A DNA stretch of 64,000 nt, from contig NZ_JASNWE010000007.1 in NCBI RefSeq assembly GCF_030283145.1, positions 1-64,000 of the forward strand. Direction: 5' to 3'. Below, piece after piece: positions 1 to 8,856 of the stretch (within the stretch, counting starts at the first letter, position 1; each line of letters starts with the position of its first letter). The translations under genes and the position numbers were made by a program. A model generated the notes under the pieces. It saw only the letters and a program-made list of their open reading frames with translations. It was not told the origin of the DNA and did not search any database. The stretch comes from Actinomadura xylanilytica. GTDB lineage: Bacteria; Actinomycetota; Actinomycetes; Streptosporangiales; Streptosporangiaceae.

Positions 1-125
1 ATCACTGCCACCGGGATCACTCATAGCCGGGAAAGTAGCTGAATCGATCTCGCTCGCGCTACCCAACGGCACAACCCACAGCCTCAACTGTGGATATGTG
101 GAAATTGCTGGCTTCAGCCTTAACT

Positions 126-245
126 AAATGGCATTGGCTCAAAAGCTGGAAGATCCTGACCAAGCTACGTTGCTGCCCACACCGAGCCGGTCACCTGGCC
201 AAAGTCATCCACGTGCTCCAGAACCGCGAGTGCAACGCACGTTGA
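126..245 (+). pseudogene. C-terminal remnant of an IS5-type DDE transposase
   Basis: Read in the frame that ends at TGA 243-245, this stretch encodes WLKSWKILTKLRCCPHRAG followed by HLAKVIHVLQ. This matches, from memory, the C-terminal end of IS5-family (DDE superfamily endonuclease) transposases of actinomycetes, where a LK-W-IL-K-RCCP block ends the protein. Nothing upstream in the same frame looks like the rest of the enzyme, so only about 40 codons survive. The local base composition is clearly less GC-rich than the rest of the window, which fits a decayed mobile element. No terminal repeats are visible; the rest may lie outside the window. Confidence 0.5.
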
Positions 246-339
246 AAAAGGGTCAGTGAAGCGCGCACAGAATCGGCACGCACGGCTGGCTTGGGGCGCG
301 GATGCAGCGACCTATCAGAAGGGTCAATAAAGGGGTGAT

Positions 340-453
340 ATGGTTATTATCCCGATATTCTTTGCGGCGCTGCTGGCCGGTTTGGTGTTTGGCCCTTATT
401 GCGTGTTTCGATCCACTGAGCCAGGCTGGCAGTGGGCGCGTACCGTCTGGTGA
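340..453 (+). CDS. possible 37-residue small membrane protein
   Basis: An ATG preceded by an AAGGGG ribosome-binding-like stretch (329-334) opens a 37-codon frame. It begins MVIIPIFFAALLAGLVFG, a hydrophobic segment long enough to cross a membrane, and ends with a short polar tail containing two Trp. It is too short for most ORF callers. It lies in the AT-richer stretch next to the transposase remnant, with no gene partner on either side. I do not recognise it; it may be a chance frame or a fragment of something larger. Confidence 0.3.
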   Translation: MVIIPIFFAALLAGLVFGPYCVFRSTEPGWQWARTVW

Positions 454-842
454 GGGAGCCCCCGGTGGGATCGCCGCCGATACCTATCCCAGTCTGTTGC
501 CCGCCTTGGCCTGCCAACCTACCGAGGATGCCGTTGCTGTCTTCCTCAACGCTGGGGCTGGCGAACGTGTCTGGTTCCGGTCTTGGTGACCGAACTGCCA
601 CCGTCCAGGCCGGCCCAGCGGGCGCCCGGCCGGACAGTGTGAGGGGGGATCGGGCGTCCTCGGCCGTTCGGCTTTCGGCGGTGGTCCGGCCGTCCGGCAT
701 GGGGGCGGCGGGTGTCGACGGCGTTGTTGTGTGTCTGGGGCGGAGCCCGCGAGCGAACATCGAGCAGCACTGGGGACGAAATACCCCAGAAAGGCTGATG
801 GGCAAACGCGGATGTTCTCGCGTTTGCCCAGGTCAGAGCGGG
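454..842. other. non-coding stretch, nothing recognised
   Basis: Several overlapping open frames exist here on both strands, but none has a convincing start, codon pattern or recognisable product. GC content rises to the window average from about position 590. The stretch ends at the 3' end of the tRNA-Lys gene. Confidence 0.5.
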
Positions 843-915
843 TGCGCCGTCAGGGACTTGAACCCCGAACCCGCGGATTAAGAGTCCGCTGCTCTGCCAA
901 TTGAGCTAACGGCGC
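843..915 (-). tRNA. tRNA-Lys (anticodon CTT)
   Basis: On the minus strand the sequence folds as a 73-nt tRNA. Acceptor GCGCCGT (915-909) pairs with ACGGCGC (850-844), followed by discriminator A at 843. The D-arm contains AGCTCAATTGGCAGAGC, the anticodon loop reads CTCTTAA with anticodon CTT (Lys), and the T-arm carries GGTTCAAGTCC. The 3' CCA is not encoded: the next bases read CCC. Confidence 0.97.
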
Positions 916-971
916 TTGTGTGCTGGGGACCTGGGGGGCTTGCCCTGGTTTCCCTGGCGACATGAAGAACT

Positions 972-1586
972 TTAGCAGGGGCCGGGCGGGTAGTGCGAAT
1001 CGATTGCCGGGGGGTGGTCCGGGGTGGGGAGGGCGCTCATCAGGCCTCGCCAGAGGGCGATGGCGGTGGCGCGGGAGGTGACGTTGAGCTTGGCGTAGAT
1101 GCGGTTGACGTGGTTCTTGACGGTCTTCTCGCTGAGGTAGAGCTGGCGGGCGATCTCGCCGTTGGAGCGGCCGCTGGCGATGAGGTCCATGACCTCGGCC
1201 TCGCGGGCGGAGAGGGGCTGGGAGGCCCGGGTGGCGGCGCGGACGGCGCGGATCAGGTCGGGGACGGTGAAGGAGCCGGGGGGCAGGTGGCCGCAGGCGC
1301 CGTTGTGGAGAGCGGTCTCGATGGTGCCGGTGTCGTCGGGGGAGGCCAGGAGGAGGACGCGGGAGCCTCGGCTGAGGCGGGCGGCGTGGGGGGCCGCGCC
1401 GGCGGACAGCAGGACGAGGTCGGGGCGGAGGCGCTCGGCCAGGACGATCGCGGCGGGGCCGGTGGGGGCCTCGGCGACGACCTCGAGTTCGTCGCTGCCG
1501 GCGAGCAGTGAGACGACGTCGGCGCGGGTGTTGGGGTTGCCGTCCACCACCAATATGCGCAGTGGGGCCGTTCTGTCGACACTCAT
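972..1586 (-). CDS. NarL/LuxR-family response regulator lacking the phosphoacceptor Asp
   Basis: A 204-residue protein with a receiver-like N-terminus (about 9-125) and a LuxR-type helix-turn-helix at the C-terminus (about 128-190: LSAREAEVMDLIASGRSN, then a LYLSEKTVKNHV recognition region). It should bind DNA as a transcription factor. The receiver is atypical: after the beta-3 strand the usual Asp is replaced by Ser61 (DLVLLSAG), and the acidic pair near the N-terminus has only Asp15 (VVDGNP). Phosphorylation control is therefore unlikely. No sensor kinase lies nearby, so it is an orphan. The ATG is preceded by GGAG at good spacing. It is divergent from the nitrilase-family gene. Confidence 0.88.
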   Translation of the reverse strand: MSVDRTAPLRILVVDGNPNTRADVVSLLAGSDELEVVAEAPTGPAAIVLAERLRPDLVLLSAGAAPHAARLSRGSRVLLLASPDDTGTIETALHNGACGHLPPGSFTVPDLIRAVRAATRASQPLSAREAEVMDLIASGRSNGEIARQLYLSEKTVKNHVNRIYAKLNVTSRATAIALWRGLMSALPTPDHPPAIDSHYPPGPC

Positions 1587-1834
1587 CCGGTCTCCGGCGT
1601 GTCCTTGACATTTGTATGACGGAGCATAACCGGCAGATCATCCGGAGGCGAGGGTCCTGCCAGGCGGTCGAAGCCCGCTTCGGCGAAGCCGCGTCCGTCC
1701 GCCGAGGCGCGTGAGGTGAGGAGGCTCTCGACGGCCGCCTCACGCGTTCACCTGGGGGCGGCGGCGTGCGTGCGACCGGGCTGGGGCGGCGTATCGTGCA
1801 GGGGAGGACATGCCGCGGAGCTTGGAGAGGCAAC

Positions 1835-2635
1835 ATGGTTCAGGTGGCTGTGGCGCAGTTCGCGCCGGGGCTGGACAAGGACGAGAACCTGGCGGTGGTC
1901 CGCCGCCTCGTCGGCGAGGCCGCCGGGCGGGGCGCGCGCGTCGTCGTGCTGCCGGAGTTCGCGATGTTCACCGCGCCCAGGATGGACGAGCGGTTCGTCG
2001 CGTCCGCCGAGCCGCTGGACGGCCCGTTCGCGCAGGGCCTCGGCGAGCTGGCGCGGCGGCACGGCGTGCACGTGGTCGCGGGGCTGAACGAGCGGCTCGG
2101 CGAGTCCGGGCGGATCTCCAACACGCTGGTCGCGATGGGGCCCGGCGGTGAGACCGTCGCCCGCTACCGCAAGATCCACCTGTACGACGCGTTCGGCTAC
2201 CGCGAGTCGGAGCTGGTCCGGGCGGGCGAGATCGCCGATCCCGAGACGTTCGTCGCGGGCGGGCTCACCTTCGGCATGCAGACCTGCTATGACGCGCGCT
2301 TCCCGGAGATGACCCGGCGGATCGTGGACGCGGGCGCGGACGTCCTCGCGCTGCCCGCCGAATGGGTGCCGGGGCCGCTCAAGGAGGACCACTGGCGGAC
2401 CCTGGTGCGGGCCCGCGCGATCGAGAACACGATCTACGTCGCCGCCGCCGACCAGGCGGGCCCGGCCGGCGTCGGCAACAGCATGATCATTGATCCGATG
2501 GGGGTGGTGCTCGCCTCGATCGGCGAGTCCACCGGCACCGCCGCGGGCGAGGTCACGGCCGAACGCGTCGCCGAGGTCCGCAAGAAGAACCCGGCCTTGC
2601 AGCTCCGGCGGTTCGGTGTGACCCCGCGCCCCTGA
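1835..2635 (+). CDS. carbon-nitrogen hydrolase (nitrilase superfamily)
   Basis: A 266-residue cytoplasmic hydrolase of the nitrilase/omega-amidase type, expected to cleave amide C-N bonds. The catalytic triad is visible: Glu41 in LPEFAMFTAP, Lys113 in YRKIHLYDAFGY, and Cys151 in MQTCYDARFPE. Length and motif spacing suit the aliphatic amidase/omega-amidase branch, as does the conserved region around ALPAEWVPG. The ATG at 1835 was chosen because GGAGAGG lies just upstream (1824-1830) and the protein begins directly at the first beta strand; in-frame codons further upstream lack homology. The substrate cannot be told from the sequence. The stop is 7 bp from the stop of the convergent large gene. 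Confidence 0.9.
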   Translation: MVQVAVAQFAPGLDKDENLAVVRRLVGEAAGRGARVVVLPEFAMFTAPRMDERFVASAEPLDGPFAQGLGELARRHGVHVVAGLNERLGESGRISNTLVAMGPGGETVARYRKIHLYDAFGYRESELVRAGEIADPETFVAGGLTFGMQTCYDARFPEMTRRIVDAGADVLALPAEWVPGPLKEDHWRTLVRARAIENTIYVAAADQAGPAGVGNSMIIDPMGVVLASIGESTGTAAGEVTAERVAEVRKKNPALQLRRFGVTPRP

Positions 2636-2642
2636 CGCGGCC

Positions 2643-5600
2643 TCAGGCGGGGGCATCACCGTCCTGGACGCGCTGCCAGGCCCGCCGGAAGAGGCCGGGC
2701 ACCGGTTCGTACGGCAGGATCGCGCCCAGGGCCGTGCGCTTTTTCCCTCCCCAGAGCGGGCTCTCCAGCACGTGGAAGAATGGGAGCTTCCACGTCTCCA
2801 GCGGCAGGTGGGGGGTCTTGAGCGCCTCCCAGCCGCCGGGCAGGAACAGCGACCGTCCGGCGCGGGCCCGGCGGCCCTCCACGACCAGTCCGGAGGCGGC
2901 CAGCTCGGCGCGGGCGGCCTTGAGGCGGGCCGGCTTCCATCCCGTCCAGCGGGCCACGTTGCGGTCGGTGGGGTCGGGCAGTGCCAGCAGCGCCAGGTAG
3001 ACGCCGGCGGCGTCGGCGCCGAGCCCGTGCGCCGCGGCCACCTCGGCGACCAGGTCCGGCACTGACCGGGCGGGGTCCTGCGGCCACCACAGACCGTCCT
3101 TGCCGCGCTCCCCGGCGACGGGGTCGCCCGGGTCGGCGAGGAGGGCCGCGAACCGCGGGTCGAACGCGCGGTGCAGCGCCTCCGCGAGGGCATCGTCGGA
3201 CAGCCTGGTGCTGTCGGTGATCCGGCTGCTGTCGCGGAAGCGGTACGTCAGGGGCAGGTTCGGGTCGTCGCCGGTCTCGTCCAGCAGCGCTGTCCGGACG
3301 ATCGGATGGGTCGGCCATTTCGAGTCGGGGATGATGATCGCGCCGTAGCGCTGCCAGCCCTCGCGGGAGCGCTGCCATTCCAGGTCGGCCGCGCCGGGCG
3401 CGGCGGGATCGGTGGGGCCGCCGGTCTCGTCGGGCGGGCCGGCGGCGGCCCGGAAGGGGGCCGGGTCGAACCGCGGTACCAGCTCCAGCAGCATGCCGGG
3501 GGCGGCCAGCCGGTCCCGGATCAGCGCCAGCGCGTCGGGCAGCGAGGCCCGCAGCGGGTCTCCGGCGGGCAGCCGGTGCGCCAGCCAGGTCGCCGCCGCG
3601 ATGGTCCCGACCAGCACCTCCTCGGTGAACCCGGCGAGGTCCGGGTGGGCCGGGAGGACCTGTACGTCCTGGATGCGCCAGCTCAGATCAGTGGTCAGGT
3701 GGGGGCTCGCGGACGGCTCGACCAGCGCCCGGATCGAGTCGGTCGCCCCCCAGGCCCTCCCGAAGGCCGACCAGTGCGACCGGACGACGGCCTTGGCCGC
3801 CTCGCTGAGCAGATCCTCGGGTATCGGCCGCTTCCGTCCCACGGTGGCGTTCCACACCCGGGCCGCCGCCGCCGCGTCCGGGCCGTGCGTCCACAGCCGG
3901 GCGGGGTCCTCGGGGAGCAGCGCCCCGGTCACCGCGGCGGGGAGGCCGCCGCCGGCGTGCCTGGCGATGTCGCCGCGGGCCACCAGGGCCGCGGACTGCT
4001 TGATCTCGAGGAGCCCGCGGAGCTCGGAGGACGGGAAGGCGTCGTCCTGGAGCTCCGGCAGCCCGGCAAGCAGCAGCCCGGCCAGCGCCGGGACGGCGCC
4101 GGTGAGCTCGGCGAACTCCTCGGCCGCCGCGTCCTGCCGGGCGATCTGCCCGTGCTCGGCCCACGCGGTCAGGAAGGCGCCGAGCCAGCCGGGCTCGCGG
4201 TCCTCTCCGACCGGTACCGAGGACGTCACGGTGTACGGGGCGGGGACCTCGAACCGGCCGGACGGGTCGTGGAACAGCGCGGTGAAGTCGCAGCCGTACT
4301 CGAGGCGCGCCTTGGTCCCGACGCTGAACGTGCCGTTCGTGGCGTCCAGGACGGCCAGGAACGCGCCGTCCGCGAGGGGCAGCAGCGCGCATATGCCGGA
4401 GGTGTAGTCGGCCCACTTGCTCTGGCCGATGGCCTCGGTCACGATCTCCGGGGGGAGATGCAGCCCGACCTGACGCCAGTGCCCCGGCCGGGACGAGTCC
4501 AGGCCGAGCGCGTTGACCAGGACCAGCAGCCGCCGCAGCGCCTCCCGCTCGCGCGGCGGGGTGGCCGGTGACGCGGCCCGGAGGGCCACCGCCGCGCATC
4601 CGCCGAGCAGCCTGTCCCAGGCCACATGGCTCTTGGGCAGCTCGGGTCCGCCGATGTGGGTGCGCCCGTCCGGGACGTCGGCGATCGGCTCGGCGTGCAG
4701 GGCCCGGTGGAGCGCGCGCAACTGGTCGAAGGGGCGCTTGTCGCCGTCGAGCCGGTAGGCGCCGAGCCTTTCGGAGTACCTGCCCAGCCAGAGCCCGCTG
4801 AGCCCGTTGCCGAGCATCGCGTCGTCTGGGCCCGCTTCGAGGGCGTCCTGGACGTGCTGGACGTCGGGAGCGGACGGGGCGTCGTCCTGGGCGGTGTGCC
4901 CGGCGATGCGGGCGGCCACCCCGTCCAGGACGGCCTGCCGCTCGGCGGCGAACCGCGCGACGCCCGCCACGCCCATGGCCAGTGTGTCATCGCCGATCTG
5001 CGGGATCAGCGTGCGGACGAGCGCGGGGAGGTCGTCGTCCCCGGACACGGAGGCCTTGAACAGCGCCGCCGCGGTCTCGCGGTCGACCCTGCGCAGCGCG
5101 GCCGATCCTTCCGGGTCGCGGGGGCGCAGCATCGTCCAGTAGGCCTGCGGCGGCAGGTGCGGCAGGCCCGCGGCGAAATGCCCCTCGCTGAGGGCCGTCG
5201 TCACCCCGTCCGGATCGATCAGGGCGGCGGGGCCGTAAGCGCTGTTGTTGCGGAGGAGCACGCGCGGCCGGTCGTCGCCGGGAAGCGAGAGCGCGCCGAC
5301 CGGGTAGGACGCTTCGCCGCCGCTCCGCGGCGGGTCGGCGACGGTGACGGAGCGCCCCGCGAGGTCCTCGCCGCGCACCGACCCGTCCGGGTGCTCGGTG
5401 ACCAGCCAGCCGAGCAGGCCGTCCACCGGCGTCCCCAGCGGAGTGGTCTCGGCCGTGCCGGCCGGACGCAGCCAGGTGTGCTTGGGGACCACGGTTCCGC
5501 TGGCCTTCTCCGCCATGCTCGTCAGCTGGGCGGGGAGGCCCTTCGCGCCCTGGCTCCCGGTGATCGGGTCATAGGCGACCCACCGGTCGGGGTAGCTCTT

Positions 5601-7514
5601 GCGGACCCAGAACGAGGTCCCGTCGCCGATCACCAGGTTCTCGGCGGGCACGCGGGTGTCGCCGGGGCGCAGCACGGCCTCCCCGGTGGTGCGCCCGCCG
5701 CCGGGCAGCGGGAGGGTCATCGCGGGGGACAGGCCCCGCCGCCACTCGCCGGAGATCAGGCTCACGTCCCCGTACCGGTCGGCGATGTCGGTCATCGGGA
5801 TCGGCTCGGCGTCCGGAGTCCCCTCGACGTGCCAGTAGCCGACGAGGCAGTGGTTCTTGAAATCGCGCCAGGTGACCTGGAGCGCACCGTCCACGTAGTG
5901 GACGTACCAGGTGCTGATCCACGATCCCGGGACGTCCGGGAAGGTGTGCGCGAGCACGGTGCCCTCCGGCCCGACCACCCGGACCTCGGAGTCGCCCGAG
6001 ACGATCAGGTACGGCCAGGCGTCCTGCATTCTGGGCGCGGACCAGTCGGAACCGGCCATGACCTCGCGCACCGCCTCCTCGAAGGCGGGCCAGCACAGCT
6101 CGCCGAACAGCCCGCCCCGCAGCGTCCGGACGATCTCGGCCACGAGATCGCCGCCCGGAGCGCCCGCGGGCCCGTCCTGGACGGCCGCCGCCAGGATGTC
6201 GGTCGGCAGCCACTCCAGCAGGTTGTGCGGGGTGACCAGGCCGGGCAGTCCGGGGGCGTGCGCCTGCCGGAACACGTCCCGGACCCAGGTGAGCACCAGC
6301 GACCGGCCGCCCGGCGTCTCGGCCAGCAGCTCGACCGTCCGCAGGTTCCGCTGGTCGTAGACGAAGCCGCCGGCCGGAGCGGCGAACGCGGCGGTGAACC
6401 GCGGGTCGGCGGCCAGGGCGCGCAGGTCCCGGCGCTCGTCCCCGGCCGCCCAGTCGTCCAGGTCGAGGCGGTGGCCGGGGTCGGGGCCCGCGACCGGAAC
6501 GTCCAGGGTCAGCAGCAGGTCGAGCAGGTCGATGTCGTGCGGGACCCGCACCGTCCCGCCGGACGCGGCGAGTTCGTCGCGCAGCCGTCCGGCCACCCGC
6601 TCGACCACCGCGCCGAGCCCGGGGAGCCGCGCGTTCCCGCCGATGCCGCGGTTCCACTTCTCCAGCACCGTGTCGAGCCATCCGGCCGTCCCGCCGGACG
6701 GTCGCGGCCGATCCGTGACGTCGCCGAGGGCGGCGGTGGCGCCCGAGCGTTCCAGCAGCTCGAGCCATTGGACGAACCGGTCCCTGATCTGCTGGAGCGA
6801 CAGCTCTCGCTGGTAGCCGGGGACCATGTCGAGCAGCGTGCGCCCGACCTCCGGATCCCGCCGGGCCAGGGCGGTGAGGGCCGTCTTGTGCGCGTTCCAC
6901 CACCCTGCCGGGGCCTTGACGATCGCGGGGCAGGCGACCATCTCGGCCAGGTACGCCTGCTCCAGCGCCGCCTGGTCGCCCGCCGCCTTCGCGAGCCTGC
7001 GGACGGCGGCGGCCATCTGGGTGGACGGCGCGTCCCCCTTCTCGGTGCAGCGCACGCACAGCCGGGCGAACCGCTGGAACGCCTGGTCCGCCGGCATCCG
7101 GCCGGCCAGTTCCTTGGCGTAGTCGGCCACCGCCTTCGCCGGCAGCGCTCCCGCCACCGCGAACTGGGTGAAGATCTCGTCGATATGGTCCGCGTCCACG
7201 AGGAGCCCGTGCTCGGCCTCGGCCTGGCGCGCGGCGGCGAGCATCTGCGCGGCGTACTTCTCGTGCTGGGCCGACAGGAACGCGAGCGCCGCGTGCTCGT
7301 ACAGCGCGGGCAGCGCCGCGGGCACGGTGGGCGCCAGCTCGTCAGCGATCGCCTGGTAGTCCCGCAGTGCCTTCTTCGGCCGGTTCCAGGCCCGTCGCCG
7401 TATCTCGCGGAGCGTCTGCTCGACGTCCGGCAGCAGCAGCCGTGCGCGCGCCACGTCCTTGGGGGACAGCGCGTTCAGCAGATCCAGGAATTCGGCGGGT
7501 GTTGACGATGCCAC
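2643..7514 (-). CDS. very large uncharacterised protein (1623 aa)
   Basis: I do not recognise this protein. The GTG start has GAGGGG five bases upstream, and the frame is open throughout with strong third-position GC bias. Roughly the first 270 residues look all-helical and repeat-like (SPKDVARARLLLPDVEQTLR onward). The middle (about 480-780) is rich in beta strands with Trp, Gly and Asp, as in propeller- or jelly-roll-like folds. The remainder mixes helical blocks. There is no signal peptide, membrane helix, Walker motif or obvious catalytic signature. It stands as a single gene, convergent with the nitrilase-family gene. Proteins this long often act as scaffolds or in conflict systems, but that is a guess. 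Confidence 0.8.
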   Translation of the reverse strand: MASSTPAEFLDLLNALSPKDVARARLLLPDVEQTLREIRRRAWNRPKKALRDYQAIADELAPTVPAALPALYEHAALAFLSAQHEKYAAQMLAAARQAEAEHGLLVDADHIDEIFTQFAVAGALPAKAVADYAKELAGRMPADQAFQRFARLCVRCTEKGDAPSTQMAAAVRRLAKAAGDQAALEQAYLAEMVACPAIVKAPAGWWNAHKTALTALARRDPEVGRTLLDMVPGYQRELSLQQIRDRFVQWLELLERSGATAALGDVTDRPRPSGGTAGWLDTVLEKWNRGIGGNARLPGLGAVVERVAGRLRDELAASGGTVRVPHDIDLLDLLLTLDVPVAGPDPGHRLDLDDWAAGDERRDLRALAADPRFTAAFAAPAGGFVYDQRNLRTVELLAETPGGRSLVLTWVRDVFRQAHAPGLPGLVTPHNLLEWLPTDILAAAVQDGPAGAPGGDLVAEIVRTLRGGLFGELCWPAFEEAVREVMAGSDWSAPRMQDAWPYLIVSGDSEVRVVGPEGTVLAHTFPDVPGSWISTWYVHYVDGALQVTWRDFKNHCLVGYWHVEGTPDAEPIPMTDIADRYGDVSLISGEWRRGLSPAMTLPLPGGGRTTGEAVLRPGDTRVPAENLVIGDGTSFWVRKSYPDRWVAYDPITGSQGAKGLPAQLTSMAEKASGTVVPKHTWLRPAGTAETTPLGTPVDGLLGWLVTEHPDGSVRGEDLAGRSVTVADPPRSGGEASYPVGALSLPGDDRPRVLLRNNSAYGPAALIDPDGVTTALSEGHFAAGLPHLPPQAYWTMLRPRDPEGSAALRRVDRETAAALFKASVSGDDDLPALVRTLIPQIGDDTLAMGVAGVARFAAERQAVLDGVAARIAGHTAQDDAPSAPDVQHVQDALEAGPDDAMLGNGLSGLWLGRYSERLGAYRLDGDKRPFDQLRALHRALHAEPIADVPDGRTHIGGPELPKSHVAWDRLLGGCAAVALRAASPATPPREREALRRLLVLVNALGLDSSRPGHWRQVGLHLPPEIVTEAIGQSKWADYTSGICALLPLADGAFLAVLDATNGTFSVGTKARLEYGCDFTALFHDPSGRFEVPAPYTVTSSVPVGEDREPGWLGAFLTAWAEHGQIARQDAAAEEFAELTGAVPALAGLLLAGLPELQDDAFPSSELRGLLEIKQSAALVARGDIARHAGGGLPAAVTGALLPEDPARLWTHGPDAAAAARVWNATVGRKRPIPEDLLSEAAKAVVRSHWSAFGRAWGATDSIRALVEPSASPHLTTDLSWRIQDVQVLPAHPDLAGFTEEVLVGTIAAATWLAHRLPAGDPLRASLPDALALIRDRLAAPGMLLELVPRFDPAPFRAAAGPPDETGGPTDPAAPGAADLEWQRSREGWQRYGAIIIPDSKWPTHPIVRTALLDETGDDPNLPLTYRFRDSSRITDSTRLSDDALAEALHRAFDPRFAALLADPGDPVAGERGKDGLWWPQDPARSVPDLVAEVAAAHGLGADAAGVYLALLALPDPTDRNVARWTGWKPARLKAARAELAASGLVVEGRRARAGRSLFLPGGWEALKTPHLPLETWKLPFFHVLESPLWGGKKRTALGAILPYEPVPGLFRRAWQRVQDGDAPA

Positions 7515-7764
7515 TCATGCCCCTCACAGTGTGCGAACGGCCGAAATGCTACTGATCATCAACCCCGCCCGACCCCCGAACCCAAGATCATCCAGTGGAG
7601 GTGCCGAAGGCGGCGCCGTCCCGCCGCGGCCTCAGGGGCCCGGTCGAGAGATCCCGCGCCCGCTGCTGCGGCTGCGCCGGTTCGCGGCGGTGCCGTACCC
7701 ATGACGGATCGTGCCCACGTCACTACCATGGGTGTCCGCGGACCGGTGCGGGCTTGGGGGACGA

Positions 7765-8466
7765 GTGGAGGCCAGTGAGATCACGACGGCCGAGGAGTTC
7801 GGCGTCCTTCTGCGGGAGCTGCGCGGGCGTCTCACCCAGCAGGCCGTGGCCAGGCGCTCGGAGATCGACGGGGCGGCGCTGACCCGGCAGCGGGTCTCCA
7901 ACATCGAGAACGGGGCGGTTCCCACGGCGGAGCAGCTCCGCTGCTATGTACAGGGCTGCGGGAAGCCCGGCCTCTTCGACGAGTTCGAGCCCGTCCGGCG
8001 GCGGATCCGGCCGCCGGCGGTGGCCGCTGCGGGCGGCGCGGGCGACGAGATCGTCCACCTGGCGCCGCCGGAGCGGACGGGCCGCGTGCCGTGGCGCCTG
8101 GTGCTGTCCGCGGCGGCGGTGCTCGCGGTGACGGTGGTGTCGACCGCCGCCGCGGTGGTCGTGCTCATGGACGGCGGGGCGTCCGACGGGACGGCCTCGG
8201 CGGGTGCTCCCGACTGCGTCGACGGTCACCTCTGCTTCTGGCCGGAGCCGAACTTCCTCGGCCGGAAGATCACGCTGCCGCCGGACTACGCCACCGGCAG
8301 CACGTGCGAGCCGCTGCCGTTCGTCGCCCGCTCCGCGCAGAACAACAGCAAGGAGCGGCAGCGGCTCTTCGCGGGGACGGACTGCACCGGCCAGGTGACG
8401 ATCCTGCACCACCTCGACCGGGTCCCGCTGCCGTCCGTCGCGGTGCTCAGCTACCGGCACAGCTGA
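7765..8466 (+). CDS. XRE-type DNA-binding protein with membrane helix and external I36-like domain
   Basis: Three modules are visible in about 233 residues. An XRE-like helix-turn-helix (about 10-70) includes RLTQQAVARRSEIDGAALTR and VSNIENGAVPTAEQL. A single membrane span (about 108-135) includes WRLVLSAAAVLAVTVV. An external domain begins DCVDGHLCFWPEPNFLG and resembles the peptidase inhibitor I36 / beta-gamma-crystallin-like family, with paired Cys. The layout suggests a one-component membrane sensor whose cytoplasmic domain binds DNA. The start is uncertain: GTG 7765 follows a GGGGGA stretch, while an in-frame GTG at 7711 would add 18 residues. It is convergent with a small secreted protein, with a hairpin terminator between them. 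Confidence 0.75.
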   Translation: MEASEITTAEEFGVLLRELRGRLTQQAVARRSEIDGAALTRQRVSNIENGAVPTAEQLRCYVQGCGKPGLFDEFEPVRRRIRPPAVAAAGGAGDEIVHLAPPERTGRVPWRLVLSAAAVLAVTVVSTAAAVVVLMDGGASDGTASAGAPDCVDGHLCFWPEPNFLGRKITLPPDYATGSTCEPLPFVARSAQNNSKERQRLFAGTDCTGQVTILHHLDRVPLPSVAVLSYRHS

Positions 8467-8469
8467 CGG

Positions 8470-8510
8470 GCGCGCCGTCCCCGCCGCTCCCGAACGCGGG
8501 GGCGGCGCGC
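8470..8510. terminator. bidirectional hairpin terminator
   Basis: GCGCCGTCCCCGC (8472-8484) and GCGGGGGCGGCGC (8496-8508) form a 13-bp stem with one G-T pair, extendable by two more pairs. It sits between the stops of two convergent genes. No T-tract follows, as is usual in high-GC actinomycetes. Confidence 0.7.
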
Positions 8511-8520
8511 CCGGCGGCGG

Positions 8521-8856
8521 CTACCTGATCACGTGGGTCTGGTAGGTCTGCCAGGCGAAGTGCGGGTAGTAGTCCCGCTTCCCGCCGATGCCGATGAGGT
8601 AGAACTTGCTGTTCGGGATGGCGCTCCAGATGACCTGGACGCGGATGGGCCGGCCGCAGCTGACGTTGATCACCTGCACGCCGTTGTTGGCGAGCGGCTT
8701 GATCTTGGCGCACCCGTTGGGGGCGGCCACCGTGGCGGCGCCCGCCTCCGGTGCGGCGCTCGCCGCCTGGGCGCCTCCGGCGAGGGCGAGGCCGCCGCTC
8801 ATCGCGGCGGCGACCACCCCGGTGGTGATGGCCGTGCGTCGTAGTTGGACTCGCAT
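8521..8856 (-). CDS. small secreted protein of unknown function
   Basis: A 111-residue protein with a clear Sec signal peptide: MRVQLRRTAITTGVVAAAMS, then a hydrophobic core ending in AGGAQAASA, with cleavage expected near residue 32. The mature part of about 80 residues contains two Cys (NGCAKIK and VSCGRPI), probably a disulfide, and aromatic residues near the end. The ATG at 8856 fits because the signal peptide starts right there; the longer frame reading from 8940 adds a non-signal-like stretch. I do not recognise a family. Confidence 0.75.
   Translation of the reverse strand: MRVQLRRTAITTGVVAAAMSGGLALAGGAQAASAAPEAGAATVAAPNGCAKIKPLANNGVQVINVSCGRPIRVQVIWSAIPNSKFYLIGIGGKRDYYPHFAWQTYQTHVIR

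Noticed and set aside
302..589. 95-codon plus-strand frame near the left edge
   Set aside because: No ribosome-binding site and no recognisable or compositionally convincing protein; the smaller frame at 340-453 is the better candidate.
1605..1632. TTGACA promoter for the nitrilase-family gene
   Set aside because: TTGACA at 1605-1610 is exact, but no acceptable -10 lies 16-18 bp downstream.
4626..7505. 959-codon open frame on the plus strand
   Set aside because: It is exactly antisense to the 1623-residue gene, has the low-complexity Arg/Gly/Ala pattern of a high-GC shadow frame and no start signal.
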